From assembly GCF_031157835.1 (NCBI RefSeq), contig NZ_JAVIDR010000013.1, forward strand, positions 1 through 64,000: a stretch of DNA of 64,000 bases. The letters run 5' to 3'. Position 1 is the stretch's first letter. Each line of letters opens with the position of its first letter. This DNA is from Acinetobacter rudis (GTDB taxonomy: Bacteria; Pseudomonadota; Gammaproteobacteria; Pseudomonadales; Moraxellaceae). Below, piece after piece: positions 1 to 9,744 of this stretch. A program made the position numbers and the translations under genes. Under the pieces are notes generated by a model that saw only the letters and a program-made list of their open reading frames with translations, had not been told where the DNA came from and searched no databases.

Positions 1-707
1 GTTTCAACACGGCCAGTTACAACTGTACCACGACCTGAAATTGAGAATACATCTTCAATAGGCATCAAGAAGTCTTTGTCGATTGCACGCTCTGGCTCTG
101 GGATATAAGAGTCAAGAGCTTCAACCAATGAAAGTACAGCTGGAACGCCGTATTGGTTGTCTTCGCCGTTTAACGCAGCAAGAGCAGAACCACGGATAAC
201 TGGAGTGTCATCACCTGGGAAGTCATAAGTAGATAGAAGTTCACGAACTTCCATTTCTACTAATTCGATCAACTCTTCGTCATCAACGATATCGCATTTG
301 TTCAAGAATACGATGATGTAAGGTACACCAACCTGACGTGAAAGCAAGATGTGCTCACGAGTTTGTGGCATAGGGCCGTCAGTTGCTGAACAAACAAGGA
401 TCGCACCGTCCATTTGCGCAGCACCAGTGATCATGTTTTTAACATAATCGGCGTGACCTGGGCAGTCTACGTGAGCGTAGTGACGAGTTGGAGAATCGTA
501 TTCTACGTGTGAAGTATTAATTGTAATACCACGTGCTTTTTCTTCTGGTGCAGAGTCGATTGCAGAGTAATCTTTCGCTTCACCACCGAATGCTTTTGCA
601 CAAACAGTTGCAATTGCAGCTGTTAAAGTTGTTTTACCATGGTCAACGTGACCAATTGTACCCACGTTAACGTGTGGTTTATTACGTTCAAACTTGGCTT
701 TAGCCAT
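1..707 (-). CDS. tuf: Elongation factor Tu, N-terminal part (cut by window edge)
   Basis: EF-Tu is the GTPase that delivers aminoacyl-tRNA to the ribosome. The reading frame begins [20 protein letters not shown] and carries the G1 loop GHVDHGKT, the G3 motif DCPGH and the G4 motif NKCD, so the whole GTPase domain is present. The gene runs off the left edge after about 235 of the usual 396 residues, so domains II and III are not visible. The start is the ATG at 707, preceded by a strong GAGGAAG ribosome binding site at 714-720. It lies directly downstream of four tRNA genes in the same orientation, the thrU-tyrU-glyT-thrT-tufB order of Escherichia coli, so it is probably co-transcribed with them and is the tufB copy. 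A second tuf copy is likely elsewhere but cannot be seen here. Confidence 0.98.
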   Translation of the reverse strand, partial: MAKAKFERNKPHVNVGTIGHVDHGKTTLTAAIATVCAKAFGGEAKDYSAIDSAPEEKARGITINTSHVEYDSPTRHYAHVDCPGHADYVKNMITGAAQMDGAILVCSATDGPMPQTREHILLSRQVGVPYIIVFLNKCDIVDDEELIELVEMEVRELLSTYDFPGDDTPVIRGSALAALNGEDNQYGVPAVLSLVEALDSYIPEPERAIDKDFLMPIEDVFSISGRGTVVTGRVE

Positions 708-852
708 GATGATCTTCCTCGTTTACGTCGAACACGGTCAATACAACTCAGCATCGACATTAAGTCTAAAAAAACAGACACCCAATACTTAAAAAGCAGA
801 CTAATAAGCCTGCTTTCATAAATCATGTAGATCAAGTCTACCAAACTGTATC

Positions 853-927
<75 letters not shown>

Positions 928-942
928 GATTTTTTCTTCGAT

Positions 943-1018
943 TGGAGCGGGAGACGAGGGTCGAACTCGCGACATGCAGCTTGGAAGGCTGCCGCTCTAC
1001 CAACTGAGCTACTCCCGC
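943..1018 (-). tRNA. glyT: tRNA-Gly (anticodon TCC)
   Basis: On the minus strand it begins GCGGGAGTAGCTCAG and ends CTCCCGC-T-CCA. The anticodon loop is CTTCCAA, so it reads GGA/GGG glycine codons. The T loop is GTTCGACCC. Length is 76 nt, separated by only 15 nt from the Thr(GGT) gene, so the transcript must be processed. Confidence 0.97.
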
Positions 1019-1054
1019 ATTGCGTTGGTATACATACCGTCTTATCGAAGTTAA

Positions 1055-1138
1055 TGGTGGTGGGAGAAGGATTCGAACCTTCGAAACTTACGTGGCAGAG
1101 TTACAGTCTGCTCCCTTTGACCGCTCGGGAATCCCACC
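1055..1138 (-). tRNA. tyrU: tRNA-Tyr (anticodon GTA)
   Basis: On the minus strand it begins GGTGGGATTCCCGAGCGG and ends CCCACC-A-CCA. It has the long variable arm of a class II tRNA, and the anticodon loop is CTGTAAC, giving GTA. Length is 84 nt. Confidence 0.97.
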
Positions 1139-1188
1139 TATCACACTTAACTAACAGTGCTGTTCTTTTTGCGAAACATTCTTAAAAG

Positions 1189-1264
<76 letters not shown>

Positions 1265-1361
1265 GTTTCTTTTGTTTTCGATGTTTCGCATCGGAACGGT
1301 GTGCAGTTTAGCAAAACTTTCAAAGCTTGCAAGTGCTTTTTAAAAAAAAATCGTCAAAAAC

Positions 1362-2855
1362 TCATAAAATCAATCCGTTTGACGATAATTCAACCGCATT
1401 GATCACTGCGCGAGCTTTAATTTGGGTTTCATTCCACTCAGAATCAGCAATTGAGTCAGCAACTACACCTGCACCAGCCTGTACAAAGACCTTGTTTTCA
1501 CGAATCACACAAGTACGAATCGCAATAGACATGTCCATTTCACCATGCCAGCCTAAATATCCAACAGCACCACCAAATATTCCACGCTTAACAGGCTCAA
1601 CTTCGTCAATAATTTCCATCGCTCGAATTTTAGGTGCACCTGAAAGCGTACCTGCTGGGAATGTTGCTTTAAATACATCGAGTGCATCTACCCCATCAAG
1701 CACCTCACCCTGCACATTAGATACAATATGCATAACGTGTGAATAACGCTCGATCACCATTTGATCAGTCACTTGAACTTTACCAATTTTCGAAACTCGT
1801 CCGATATCATTACGTCCCAAATCAATCAACATTAGATGTTCAGCAATTTCTTTTTCATCAGAAAGTAAATCTTGCTCTAGTGCTAAATCTTCTTCTTTAT
1901 TTTTGCCGCGTGGTCGGGTTCCTGCCAAAGGTCGTACAGTTGCAATCCCCTGTTCTAGACGCGATAAAATTTCAGGTGATGAACCCACTACATGAAACGG
2001 CTTCTGATCCTCTAAAGTCTGACCTTGTAACAAAAATAAATAAGGCGATGGATTGAGATGACGCAAAGCACGATAAACCTGAAGTGGCTCACCATCAAAA
2101 TCAGACACCATTCGATGCCCAGGTACAACCTGCATAACATCCCCAGCACGAATGTATTCTTTTACTTTCTCCACCGTTTCAACAAACTTATCTTTACCTG
2201 TGAGCGAAACAAAATGGGGAGTCGTGTGTTGCTTAGCAGTCAAACTCACTGGCGTTGCCAGTAGTTGCTCTAAAGCATCAAGTTGCTGTTCGGCCTGCTG
2301 GTAGGCATTAGGCTGGTTAGCATCTGCATGTACAATCAAAAACAACGTATCTTTAAGATTATCAAACACAATAACTGTCTTAGATAACATCATCCACAAA
2401 TCTGGAATACCAACAGGGTCCTCTTGGCAAGCCATTCCCAAACGTGGCTCAATATAACGCACACTGTCATAACCTAAATAACCAACCAAACCACCTGTAA
2501 ATTTAGGTAATTCTGGAATGACATGATGATCTGGCACATTAAACTGAGCCTGAAAATCACGTATATATTGAAATGGGTCTGCACAAGGCAAAGTTTGTAA
2601 TTCAGTATTTGGCTGTTGAATACTCAAAACCCCTTGATTACAAGAGAAAACCGTCGTTTCACCCAAACCAATAATTGAGTAGCGTGCCCAGTTTTCCCCA
2701 CCCTCTACCGACTCAAACAAATAAGCATTTGCATGTTGTTGTAAGCGTGCAAATACTGATAATGGTGTATCTGTATCAGCTAAACGCTGACGATAAATAG
2801 GAATAAGGTTATAACCTTGGGCTTTTAACTGTTCAAATTGCTGTATGCTGCTCAT
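1362..2855 (-). CDS. trpE: Anthranilate synthase component I
   Basis: TrpE converts chorismate and ammonia (or glutamine through TrpG) to anthranilate, the first committed step of tryptophan synthesis, in the cytoplasm. The protein has the N-terminal regulatory part (YLFESVEGG, near the family's feedback site) and the chorismate-binding domain with LAGTRPRG, LIDLGRNDIGR and SGAPKIRAMEIID. I start at MSSIQQFEQ (2855, 497 aa). An ATG four codons upstream (2867) is also possible, and neither has a good ribosome binding site. No trpG or trp leader is visible next to it. The trp genes are scattered in Acinetobacter, so this is expected. The gph gene follows the same strand 133 nt upstream and may be transcribed together with it. 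Confidence 0.96.
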   Translation of the reverse strand: MSSIQQFEQLKAQGYNLIPIYRQRLADTDTPLSVFARLQQHANAYLFESVEGGENWARYSIIGLGETTVFSCNQGVLSIQQPNTELQTLPCADPFQYIRDFQAQFNVPDHHVIPELPKFTGGLVGYLGYDSVRYIEPRLGMACQEDPVGIPDLWMMLSKTVIVFDNLKDTLFLIVHADANQPNAYQQAEQQLDALEQLLATPVSLTAKQHTTPHFVSLTGKDKFVETVEKVKEYIRAGDVMQVVPGHRMVSDFDGEPLQVYRALRHLNPSPYLFLLQGQTLEDQKPFHVVGSSPEILSRLEQGIATVRPLAGTRPRGKNKEEDLALEQDLLSDEKEIAEHLMLIDLGRNDIGRVSKIGKVQVTDQMVIERYSHVMHIVSNVQGEVLDGVDALDVFKATFPAGTLSGAPKIRAMEIIDEVEPVKRGIFGGAVGYLGWHGEMDMSIAIRTCVIRENKVFVQAGAGVVADSIADSEWNETQIKARAVINAVELSSNGLIL

Positions 2856-2988
2856 AGAAATGCTCATATATTTTCGATAGATCTAAATGATCAAATGGTG
2901 TTTTGGCTTACTGAGATACAATTGAGCATCGCCATCGAAAATGTTTGATTTGTTCCATTTCTATACCTTACTTTTCAGCTTAATGAAG

Positions 2989-3660
2989 CTATTGATTGAG
3001 TAATTCAGTTAAATTTGCCACGACTTGTTGTGGCTGACAATCTCGAATATCTTCGCCATGATTATAGCCATAGCTCACCGCAATACAATCCATACCTGCG
3101 CGACGTGCAGCTTCAATATCATTGATCGAATCACCGATCATTAGACACTCAGTTATATTTTCTGCAAATTGCCCTGCACAATAAAGTAATTGTATCGGAT
3201 CCGGTTTACGCAGCTCAAAACGATCTCCCCCAATAACGTCAACAAAATACTCACTCATAGCCAAATCATCCAAGATCTGTCTAGCAGGTAGTTCAGGTTT
3301 ATTGGTCACACAGATCATTATTTTTTCTTGTTGTTGTCCCCACTGTAAGAACTCCATAATTCCTGGGAATGGTTTTGAATCTACACAAGGATCAGCATTA
3401 TAAATCTCTAAAAAAGTCGCCAATAATTGTTGTTGTAATAATGGATCAACCTCACCCTTAATGTGCTTCAATACACTCTGACAAAAAATTGCAGTACCTT
3501 TTCCAATCCAGACACGGACCTGTGCTTCAGTAACTTGCGGCAAAGCCAAACGTTCTAAACTTAAATTCATTGCACGATATAAATCACCTGCAGAGTCAAC
3601 TAAAGTTCCATCCAAATCAAATAGTATGACCTTACGCTGTGCTAAATTTGCAATACACAT
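2989..3660 (-). CDS. gph: Phosphoglycolate phosphatase (HAD family)
   Basis: This HAD-superfamily hydrolase is expected to dephosphorylate 2-phosphoglycolate in the cytoplasm. It shows HAD motif I as VILFDLDGTLVDS near residues 12-24, motif II as CVTNKP, and motif IV as MIGDSINDIEAARRAG, with the small alpha-helical cap typical of Gph between them. The length of 223 aa fits the family. I chose the ATG at 3660 because GGAG lies just upstream at 3667-3670. A start four codons earlier would overlap that ribosome binding site. It precedes trpE on the same strand, and the FHA gene upstream ends in its own terminator, so gph probably has its own promoter around 3661-3726. Confidence 0.93.
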   Translation of the reverse strand: MCIANLAQRKVILFDLDGTLVDSAGDLYRAMNLSLERLALPQVTEAQVRVWIGKGTAIFCQSVLKHIKGEVDPLLQQQLLATFLEIYNADPCVDSKPFPGIMEFLQWGQQQEKIMICVTNKPELPARQILDDLAMSEYFVDVIGGDRFELRKPDPIQLLYCAGQFAENITECLMIGDSINDIEAARRAGMDCIAVSYGYNHGEDIRDCQPQQVVANLTELLNQ

Positions 3661-3726
3661 GAACAACTCCACAATCAGATTAGAAGCTACAACAATAAAA
3701 ATCAGCTGTTTTATTTACAGATAAAA

Positions 3727-3748
3727 AAGACATGCTATAGCATGTCTT
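3727..3748 (-). terminator. Intrinsic terminator after the FHA gene
   Basis: A perfect 9-bp stem (AAGACATGC/GCATGTCTT) with a TATA loop is followed on the minus strand by a T run. It lies 78 nt past the stop of the FHA-domain gene and upstream of gph. Confidence 0.85.
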
Positions 3749-3825
3749 GATTGTACACAGTTCTTTGCTTGATTGATGAACAATTCTATACTTTCCAGTA
3801 TGTTCACACCAAATAGATCAGTACC

Positions 3826-4503
3826 TTACTTTAAGAAAAACCAAGCCAATACAGCTAAAATCACCAAAGCAATAATGGTAATTAACCCTACAGAAGTATT
3901 TTTCTTTTCTTCTTCAGCTTGTTTCACATCAGATACAGGCTCGGGAATAGCAACAACAGTCGGCTCAGCTTTAACATTAATATCAACACCTTCTGGAATA
4001 GGTGCTGGTTTAGGCACAGCAACACGCGTTGGCATTCCTTCATGACTTAATGCAACATCTTGGGCGCGCTCTTGAACACTCGGCATCCCTTGCTCGTTCA
4101 TTTGTGCCGCAGCACGCTGCACCTCACCATCATGAGTTGCTGATGTTGCTACTGCCTCAGAAGGCTGAACAATGACTTCTTCTAATGCAGTATCTACTGT
4201 GTTTGACTCTACATCTTGATGCACCTCAAATTGAAGGCTCGCAAAGACAACTACATCACCTGATTTTAAGGCGACCTCTGTCGTGCTAATCCGCTCACCA
4301 TTCAGAAAAGTACCATTCGAGGAATTTAAATCTTGTAAATACAGTGCAGCATCTTTTAATAAGAAGGCAGCATGACGGCGAGAAATTTCTGCAGACTGCA
4401 ACAAAATATTAGCATCTTGATGTCGACCAACAAGCATATCTTGATCAATCTTAATCGACTTTCCAGCAAACTCACCTGTGGTTGCTTGAATTTTCCAAGT
4501 CAT
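3826..4503 (-). CDS. FHA-domain protein with C-terminal membrane anchor
   Basis: The first 100 residues form a forkhead-associated domain, a module that binds phosphothreonine peptides. The conserved pieces are visible: LVGRHQDAN, EISRRHAAF and LNSSNGTFLNGERI. A proline- and acid-rich linker of about 100 residues follows, and the last 20 residues form one hydrophobic segment (LITIIALVILAVLAWFFLK), so the protein is probably tail-anchored with FHA in the cytoplasm. No Ser/Thr kinase or phosphatase is nearby, so its partner is unknown. It lies downstream of gspD on the same strand but 258 nt away with a stem-loop between, so co-transcription with the secretion genes is uncertain. The function beyond phosphopeptide binding cannot be stated. 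Confidence 0.85.
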   Translation of the reverse strand: MTWKIQATTGEFAGKSIKIDQDMLVGRHQDANILLQSAEISRRHAAFLLKDAALYLQDLNSSNGTFLNGERISTTEVALKSGDVVVFASLQFEVHQDVESNTVDTALEEVIVQPSEAVATSATHDGEVQRAAAQMNEQGMPSVQERAQDVALSHEGMPTRVAVPKPAPIPEGVDINVKAEPTVVAIPEPVSDVKQAEEEKKNTSVGLITIIALVILAVLAWFFLK

Positions 4504-4684
4504 AATTCATTACCCATGTTCATTTCAGTCATCTTAGCATGGACAACATCATGCGCAATATCATTGATGATTACTTAATCAACATCATATCCCAACAAAA
4601 TGTTAGGTTAAATAAGGAATGAATGACTCTCCTCACACAATTAAAACCCCAACCAGACATTGTGTTTCTACGGCTCTCTACACA

Positions 4685-4716
4685 CCAATAGACCATGCTT
4701 TTACATGGTCTATTGG
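4685..4716 (-). terminator. Stem-loop downstream of gspD
   Basis: A perfect 13-bp inverted repeat (CCAATAGACCATG/CATGGTCTATTGG) with a 6-nt loop lies 46 nt past the gspD stop. No T tract follows on the minus strand, so it may protect mRNA or end transcription poorly. Confidence 0.55.
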
Positions 4717-4761
4717 TCGAGCTCTCAGACTAATTGCACCTGATTTGTTACTTTCCACTTA

Positions 4762-7047
4762 TTAAGGTGCAGGTCGAGTGGTCGTCGTTGTGGTCGTTGA
4801 TTTGGTTTTTTCCACCTCAGGAGCAGCTGGTATAGCTGGAGAAATCGCTTCCGTAGGCTCAATCGCAACAGGTGTTGCAATTGTTGTAGATGGAGTTGCA
4901 CCACCTGACGGTAGCTTCTGATAAGTACTATTATTGATTGGTGCTGCTGGGGAACGAATAGGTAATCGTTGTTGATAAATATCCTCAACATGCTCAGGAA
5001 GCTTCGAGAAGTTACCATCTTTATCCATAGCCAATTGCAGACTATACAACTGATCATAGCGGCGCTGTGACATGCGACGAACATCTTCACTGTCTCCCAC
5101 TATAGTAGGATGAATAAATACCAGTAAATTACGCTTTTCACCACTATGATTATCTGATCTAAATAAACGACCAATACCAGGTATAGCCCCCAAACCAGGT
5201 ACACTTTGTCGGCTTGTCACATTGTTATCCGCAATTAAACCACCTAACACAATAGTTTGACCGTGATCTGCCAATACAGAGGTTTTAATTGCACGTTTAC
5301 TCGTGACCAAATCAGTTGCTTGTCCCTTACTCGCTTGCACAGCCGATACCTCTTGCTGTACTTCTAATCGAACTGACCCACCTTCACCAATGTGAGGTAC
5401 AACTTTAAGTGTTACCCCCACATCCTTACGCTCTACTGTTGTATAAGGATTAATTCCCGTGGAACTAGAGGTCACAGATCCTGTAATAAAGGGCACATTC
5501 TGCCCCACTACAATATAAGCCTCTTCATTATCTAGAGTCACAATTGAAGGTGTGGAAAGTAAGTTTGTTTTTGTATTACTTTTCAATGCTTGAATTAAAG
5601 CACCATAAAACTCACGGGAACCATTAGCACCTTCACGATATTTCCCTATACCAAATGCACCACCAGCACCTTTATTCTCATTTCCAACCAACGCCCCGCC
5701 AAGCCCTGCACCCCCACCTGTTAAATAGCCAGAGACCAACCCTGCCAAACTAGACCCAACATTGGTAAAGTTAAGTAACCCAACACCACTACTAATATCG
5801 CCCAGTGCCCACTGCACCCCGAGCTGATCTGCATCATCACCTGATATCTCAATAATTGCTGCTTCAATAAGCACTTGTTGACGACGCACATCCAACTGTT
5901 GAATAGCAGCATCAATCTCTCGCATTAATTGTGGTTCCGCTTTTACCATTAATGCATTTTGAGAAGTATCTGCAATAATACTCACACCATTAGCATTAAA
6001 ACTACTAATGCTATTTGAGCTATTACGATTTGAACTACTTCCTAAATTAATACTTGGTGTAGAAATACTGCCATTACTTCCAGTAGTTGAACTACCAGAA
6101 TTATTATTCACTAGATTATTAATATTATTTGCAGACTGTTGCCCTGATGATGAATCATTAGTCCCCTCAACAGCTTGGCCTGTAACCAGCCCTTGTAAAA
6201 TCTTCGCTAAATTATCTGCGCTTGCATAACGCAATTTATAAACTTTCAGACCACCCAAACGATCAGCAGAAGGTACATCTAACATCTCGATCATTTGTCG
6301 TAGCCGCTTGCGTGAAGTCGTATCGCCTTTAATTAAGATACGATTGGTTCGTGCATCGGCAATAATACGAACCCGTGAACCAATTTGATCTTTCACAGCA
6401 CCAGTTGCAGACATTGTTTCCAATAAACCGATAAGTTCTTCAGCCTGACTGGAGCGAAGTTCAATTGCTTCAATATCATTTTGACCAGTACCATCTAGAT
6501 TACGAATAATCACTTCCAGTTGTGCAATATTTGCAGCACGATCCGAAACAATGAGTGCATTCGTACCCTGCACTGCAGCCATGTGTGCAAATTGTGGCAT
6601 CAGTGGTCGCAGTGCTGGAATCAAATCATTGGGATTGGTGTTTTCCAACCAAATTACACGTGTAACAACCTGATCCCCTTGTGCATTTCGACGTGCATCA
6701 TAAGGAACACCAGCATTTTTCACATTACTATCTGGCACCAAGCGAATCGTATTGCCCGCTGGAATTGCAACTACGCCATTAACATTCAATACACCCAAGA
6801 ACAAATCATAAACTTCATTTTTATTCAAAGGCTTATTAGAAATAACTGTTACGTTACCACGTACACGCGGATCCACAGCAAAATTTTTACCTGTGATATC
6901 AGCAACTTCATTAATAAATGCTGTTAAATCAGCATCTCGCAAATTTATTTTCCACGTCTGTGCTTGTACAGATGTGCTCATGACAGCCAAAACAGGTGCC
7001 GCTGCGACTAGTGCCCACATTGACCGCTGATGATTCAAAAATGCCAT
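4762..7047 (-). CDS. gspD: Type II secretion system secretin
   Basis: GspD forms the outer-membrane channel through which folded periplasmic proteins (lipases and proteases in Acinetobacter) leave the cell. Residues 1-29 are a signal peptide ending VQAQ. The N0 domain follows (INLRDADLTAFINEVADITG), then N1-N3 repeats with the typical KVYKLRYASADNLAKIL before a Ser/Asn/Gly-rich insert (residues about 290-345). The secretin core runs from VLIEAAIIEISGDDADQLG to VFIHPTIVGD. The C-terminus is a Pro/Thr-rich tail ending in a run of threonines, which could act as a pilotin-binding region, though that is inference. The length of 761 aa is normal. It is the last gene of gspN-gspC-gspD. The remaining gsp genes are elsewhere, as usual in Acinetobacter. 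Confidence 0.96.
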   Translation of the reverse strand: MAFLNHQRSMWALVAAAPVLAVMSTSVQAQTWKINLRDADLTAFINEVADITGKNFAVDPRVRGNVTVISNKPLNKNEVYDLFLGVLNVNGVVAIPAGNTIRLVPDSNVKNAGVPYDARRNAQGDQVVTRVIWLENTNPNDLIPALRPLMPQFAHMAAVQGTNALIVSDRAANIAQLEVIIRNLDGTGQNDIEAIELRSSQAEELIGLLETMSATGAVKDQIGSRVRIIADARTNRILIKGDTTSRKRLRQMIEMLDVPSADRLGGLKVYKLRYASADNLAKILQGLVTGQAVEGTNDSSSGQQSANNINNLVNNNSGSSTTGSNGSISTPSINLGSSSNRNSSNSISSFNANGVSIIADTSQNALMVKAEPQLMREIDAAIQQLDVRRQQVLIEAAIIEISGDDADQLGVQWALGDISSGVGLLNFTNVGSSLAGLVSGYLTGGGAGLGGALVGNENKGAGGAFGIGKYREGANGSREFYGALIQALKSNTKTNLLSTPSIVTLDNEEAYIVVGQNVPFITGSVTSSSTGINPYTTVERKDVGVTLKVVPHIGEGGSVRLEVQQEVSAVQASKGQATDLVTSKRAIKTSVLADHGQTIVLGGLIADNNVTSRQSVPGLGAIPGIGRLFRSDNHSGEKRNLLVFIHPTIVGDSEDVRRMSQRRYDQLYSLQLAMDKDGNFSKLPEHVEDIYQQRLPIRSPAAPINNSTYQKLPSGGATPSTTIATPVAIEPTEAISPAIPAAPEVEKTKSTTTTTTTRPAP

Positions 7048-7086
7048 AACTTATTGTCTATCCTAATTCTAATCTTAACCTAGCAC

Positions 7087-7929
7087 TCATAAACTTTGTT
7101 GAAAGGTCATTACTTGATCACCACGTTGAATCTCAATTTTGACCTGACCTTCACGTTTTGCCTGTTCCAACAATTGAACATCGCTTTGTCCTTGACCCAC
7201 ACTCTTACCATTTAGAGATAAGATCCGATCACCAGGACGTAGCCCTAATTTATTACGAAGTGCTGCAGGTGTTTGCTCAGTTACCTCATAACCTTGCCCA
7301 CCACCTGTGTTTACACCCATTTTTTTCAAATACTCTTCGCGGTCATCTGACATCTGTTCAATTGCCTGTCCAATTGCACTTTTAGAACCTGGCTCCGCAA
7401 CAATTGGTGGAGGATTACTAGATTGTGTTTGCGTTTCCTGATTTGGTTGTGGCTGGTATAAATTAGTAATGCCACTAAATTTCAGCACCTTTGTTGAACC
7501 ACTATTATTTTTTAAGACTACATTATCCCAATATACAGCAGCTAGACGATATGCTGTTCCATCCACCAATTGCCCAATGATATATCGCTCTGCTGTTTCT
7601 CCAACTTTAATCACAGCAGTAGAGTTTCGACTTAGTGAAGCCACCATAACACCTTGCAGATGCATATCAATATTGTCATTTGAACTGTTTGTATCTGCTC
7701 CAGCTTCATAAAATAAAGCAAAGCTGGAAATATTAGGGACTTGTAGTTGTTTTGAACCCATAATGACTTGTTCTGGCTGCATAAGTTGAGGAGGAGCAAT
7801 AACCCACCATAACATTGCGGCCAACTTCCAACACAACACTAAAATGAATAATAATAAAACCAATGGAGCAGTACGATCTATTTTTTGCCATTGGATTTTT
7901 TCCAATTGTTCACGAATATTCATCTTCAA
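7087..7929 (-). CDS. gspC: Type II secretion inner-membrane protein GspC
   Basis: GspC links the inner-membrane platform to the secretin and helps recruit substrates. There is a short cytoplasmic N-terminus, one membrane helix at about residues 22-45 (VLLLFILVLCWKLAAMLWW), a periplasmic homology region near residues 85-150 (MHLQGVMVASLSRNSTAVIK), and a C-terminal PDZ domain (KLGLRPGDRILSLNGKSV). The length of 280 aa matches the family. Its start overlaps the end of gspN by 4 bp and gspD begins 39 nt downstream, so the three are one operon with probable translational coupling. Confidence 0.93.
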   Translation of the reverse strand: MKMNIREQLEKIQWQKIDRTAPLVLLLFILVLCWKLAAMLWWVIAPPQLMQPEQVIMGSKQLQVPNISSFALFYEAGADTNSSNDNIDMHLQGVMVASLSRNSTAVIKVGETAERYIIGQLVDGTAYRLAAVYWDNVVLKNNSGSTKVLKFSGITNLYQPQPNQETQTQSSNPPPIVAEPGSKSAIGQAIEQMSDDREEYLKKMGVNTGGGQGYEVTEQTPAALRNKLGLRPGDRILSLNGKSVGQGQSDVQLLEQAKREGQVKIEIQRGDQVMTFQQSL

Positions 7930-8678
7930 GAACCACCTTGCATCAGGGGCTTTCTTGTACTAACGACAAAAGTATCTAAACCAGCTTTACCGTCATAACT
8001 CGGCACATTCATTAATAATCGTTGTGTGAGTTGAACATCCAACATCATGTTCGGGTCCAACATAATATTCGCCATTTTTTGTTTGCGTTGATCCTGAATA
8101 TTAAATTGCAACTTACCATCAACATCCTGCAATTGTCCATTTAATGACGGCATATTCATCTGATCTTGCCTATCAGCAAAAGTATAGACTAACTCACCAC
8201 CCGCCCATTGCAACTCACCTTGAACCGAAGAAAATCCTTGCTGTTTCTTAAAATCAAGTTGCACATCTTTTAATTGAATTTGGTTTGCTGGCCACTGCCA
8301 GTTAATTATAGCTTTTAACGTTTCTGGAGATATTTGGCCTTGTAAATCCCTTACAATAACTTTTTTATTTATTCCATATCCCATTATGGCTTTTAACTGT
8401 GTTTTACCACTAAAAATTTCGATATTTGCTGCCGCACGAAGTAAAATTAAATCTAACGGCCTGGTCTTCCAAATAATCGAACCTCGCATTTCTCCTTTAC
8501 GCCAATCTGCTTGTCCTTGCCAAATATTACCACTCACATTTTGCAGCACTTGATTATCTTTATAAAATTTTGAAATTAACCAAGAAGCCGGAACTTGTAA
8601 CAACACAAAGACCAAGAAAGAGATGACTGCAATCACCAACCACTTCATATTTTTTGGTTTTTTATTCATCGGGGTCAT
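7926..8678 (-). CDS. gspN: Type II secretion system protein N
   Basis: GspN is an accessory, usually non-essential inner-membrane protein of type II secretion. One membrane helix lies at residues 12-32 (WLVIAVISFLVFVLLQVPASW), followed by a periplasmic region with the family pattern VSGNIWQGQADW and GELQWAGGELVY. The length of 250 aa fits. It is the first gene of gspNCD, and its promoter should lie in the short gap 8679-8775, on the far side of the terminator of the upstream hns-like gene. The assignment rests on the motifs and on its place before gspC and gspD. Confidence 0.88.
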   Translation of the reverse strand: MTPMNKKPKNMKWLVIAVISFLVFVLLQVPASWLISKFYKDNQVLQNVSGNIWQGQADWRKGEMRGSIIWKTRPLDLILLRAAANIEIFSGKTQLKAIMGYGINKKVIVRDLQGQISPETLKAIINWQWPANQIQLKDVQLDFKKQQGFSSVQGELQWAGGELVYTFADRQDQMNMPSLNGQLQDVDGKLQFNIQDQRKQKMANIMLDPNMMLDVQLTQRLLMNVPSYDGKAGLDTFVVSTRKPLMQGGS

Positions 8679-8775
8679 ACCACATTAATCACTTATACTT
8701 CTCCGCATGATCATACCTGTTGTATATAACCGATTCACCATATTTCTTCCACACCAGCATTGTACATTTATAAAA

Positions 8776-8798
8776 AAACCAAGCACACGGCTTGGTTT
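8776..8798 (-). terminator. Intrinsic terminator after the H-NS-like gene
   Basis: The stem AAACCAAGC/GCTTGGTTT with a 5-nt loop is followed on the minus strand by a run of seven T. It lies just past the hns stop and separates it from gspN. Confidence 0.88.
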
Positions 8799-8836
8799 CA
8801 AAAATACTAATGCCAACTAATGACAAAATGATGAAA

Positions 8837-9160
8837 TTAGATTAGGAAGTCTTCTAATTTTGCACCTTTTTCAATTTCAGCAACTAACCAACGTGGTTGT
8901 TTACCACGACCAGTCCAAGTTTCTGCTGTATTCGATTTATTACGGTAACGCGGCTCTACTGCTTTACGTGTTGTCTTCTTGCGTTTCTGAGCACCATATT
9001 CAATAAACTGCTCTAGAGTTAATCCAGCAATATTTGCAATTTCAATAATCTGATTATATGCATCTTCAATTGCTTGATCTTTTTTAGTTTCAATTAAAGC
9101 TTCAGCTTCAGCGGTTAAACGCTTTAATTCTTCAACTGATAATTTACTAATATCCGGCAT
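8837..9160 (-). CDS. hns: H-NS family nucleoid-associated protein
   Basis: H-NS-type proteins bind and silence AT-rich, often horizontally acquired DNA. The N-terminal 60 residues are charged and helical (VEELKRLTAEAEALIETKK), fitting the oligomerisation domain. The C-terminal domain carries the signature TWTGRGKQPRWL, in which GRGKQP is the minor-groove AT hook. The length of 107 aa is typical of the Acinetobacter protein. It is monocistronic, ended by the terminator at 8776-8798. The upstream gap 9161-9289 is AT-rich and could hold autoregulatory binding sites. Natural targets in this window would be the capsule centre and the AT-rich island at 16.7-19.9 kb (inference). Confidence 0.93.
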   Translation of the reverse strand: MPDISKLSVEELKRLTAEAEALIETKKDQAIEDAYNQIIEIANIAGLTLEQFIEYGAQKRKKTTRKAVEPRYRNKSNTAETWTGRGKQPRWLVAEIEKGAKLEDFLI

Positions 9161-9289
9161 TACATTTACTCCAAAACCATATATTCGTTATTTGAATAAT
9201 TTCGAGTCCATGATATTTTCATTAACAATAACAATCAATACTTTCATCTCATTTAAATACATAACTCAACAAAAAAAATATGTATAACT

Positions 9290-9730
9290 TTAAATATTAT
9301 TGCCAAGATTTAAATCATGATTAACATTTTGTTCAAATCGAATAATATCTTCTCTAATCTGTTTTGGTATTAAAGTCTTTTTCATTTCAACTGGATCAAC
9401 AAATACCACCACAGCTTCTGCTGTTGCTACAACTTGCTGTTGTTGTTCACTGTATAAAACATAATGCATGCGCACTGCACTATTCCGAATTTCCTCTACA
9501 CGAGCAGCGACTTTCAATACGTCCGGATAAAATACTGGTTTTAAATATTTACACTGATTTGATGCAATAACAGTTAATACATCATGACCATATGTACCTA
9601 ACTCATGAAAATACAAAATACGTGAACTTTCAATATACCGATAATACATAACATTATTGACATGCCCATAAGCATCCATGTCACCCCATGCCACGGTTTG
9701 CTTTAGTATTACAGGATATTGATCTAACAT
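9290..9730 (-). CDS. Hotdog-fold acyl-CoA thioesterase (YbgC/4HBT type)
   Basis: This small cytoplasmic enzyme is predicted to hydrolyse acyl-CoA thioesters. The family signature WGDMDAYGHVNNVMYYRYIE near residues 15-35 contains the catalytic aspartate, and the remaining sequence fits one hotdog domain of 146 aa. It follows hemY with only 14 nt between, so it may be the last gene of the hemC-hemD-hemX-hemY transcript, although it has no known part in haem synthesis. The substrate chain length cannot be read from the sequence. Confidence 0.88.
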   Translation of the reverse strand: MLDQYPVILKQTVAWGDMDAYGHVNNVMYYRYIESSRILYFHELGTYGHDVLTVIASNQCKYLKPVFYPDVLKVAARVEEIRNSAVRMHYVLYSEQQQQVVATAEAVVVFVDPVEMKKTLIPKQIREDIIRFEQNVNHDLNLGNNI

Positions 9731-9744
9731 AATCTAATTCTCAC

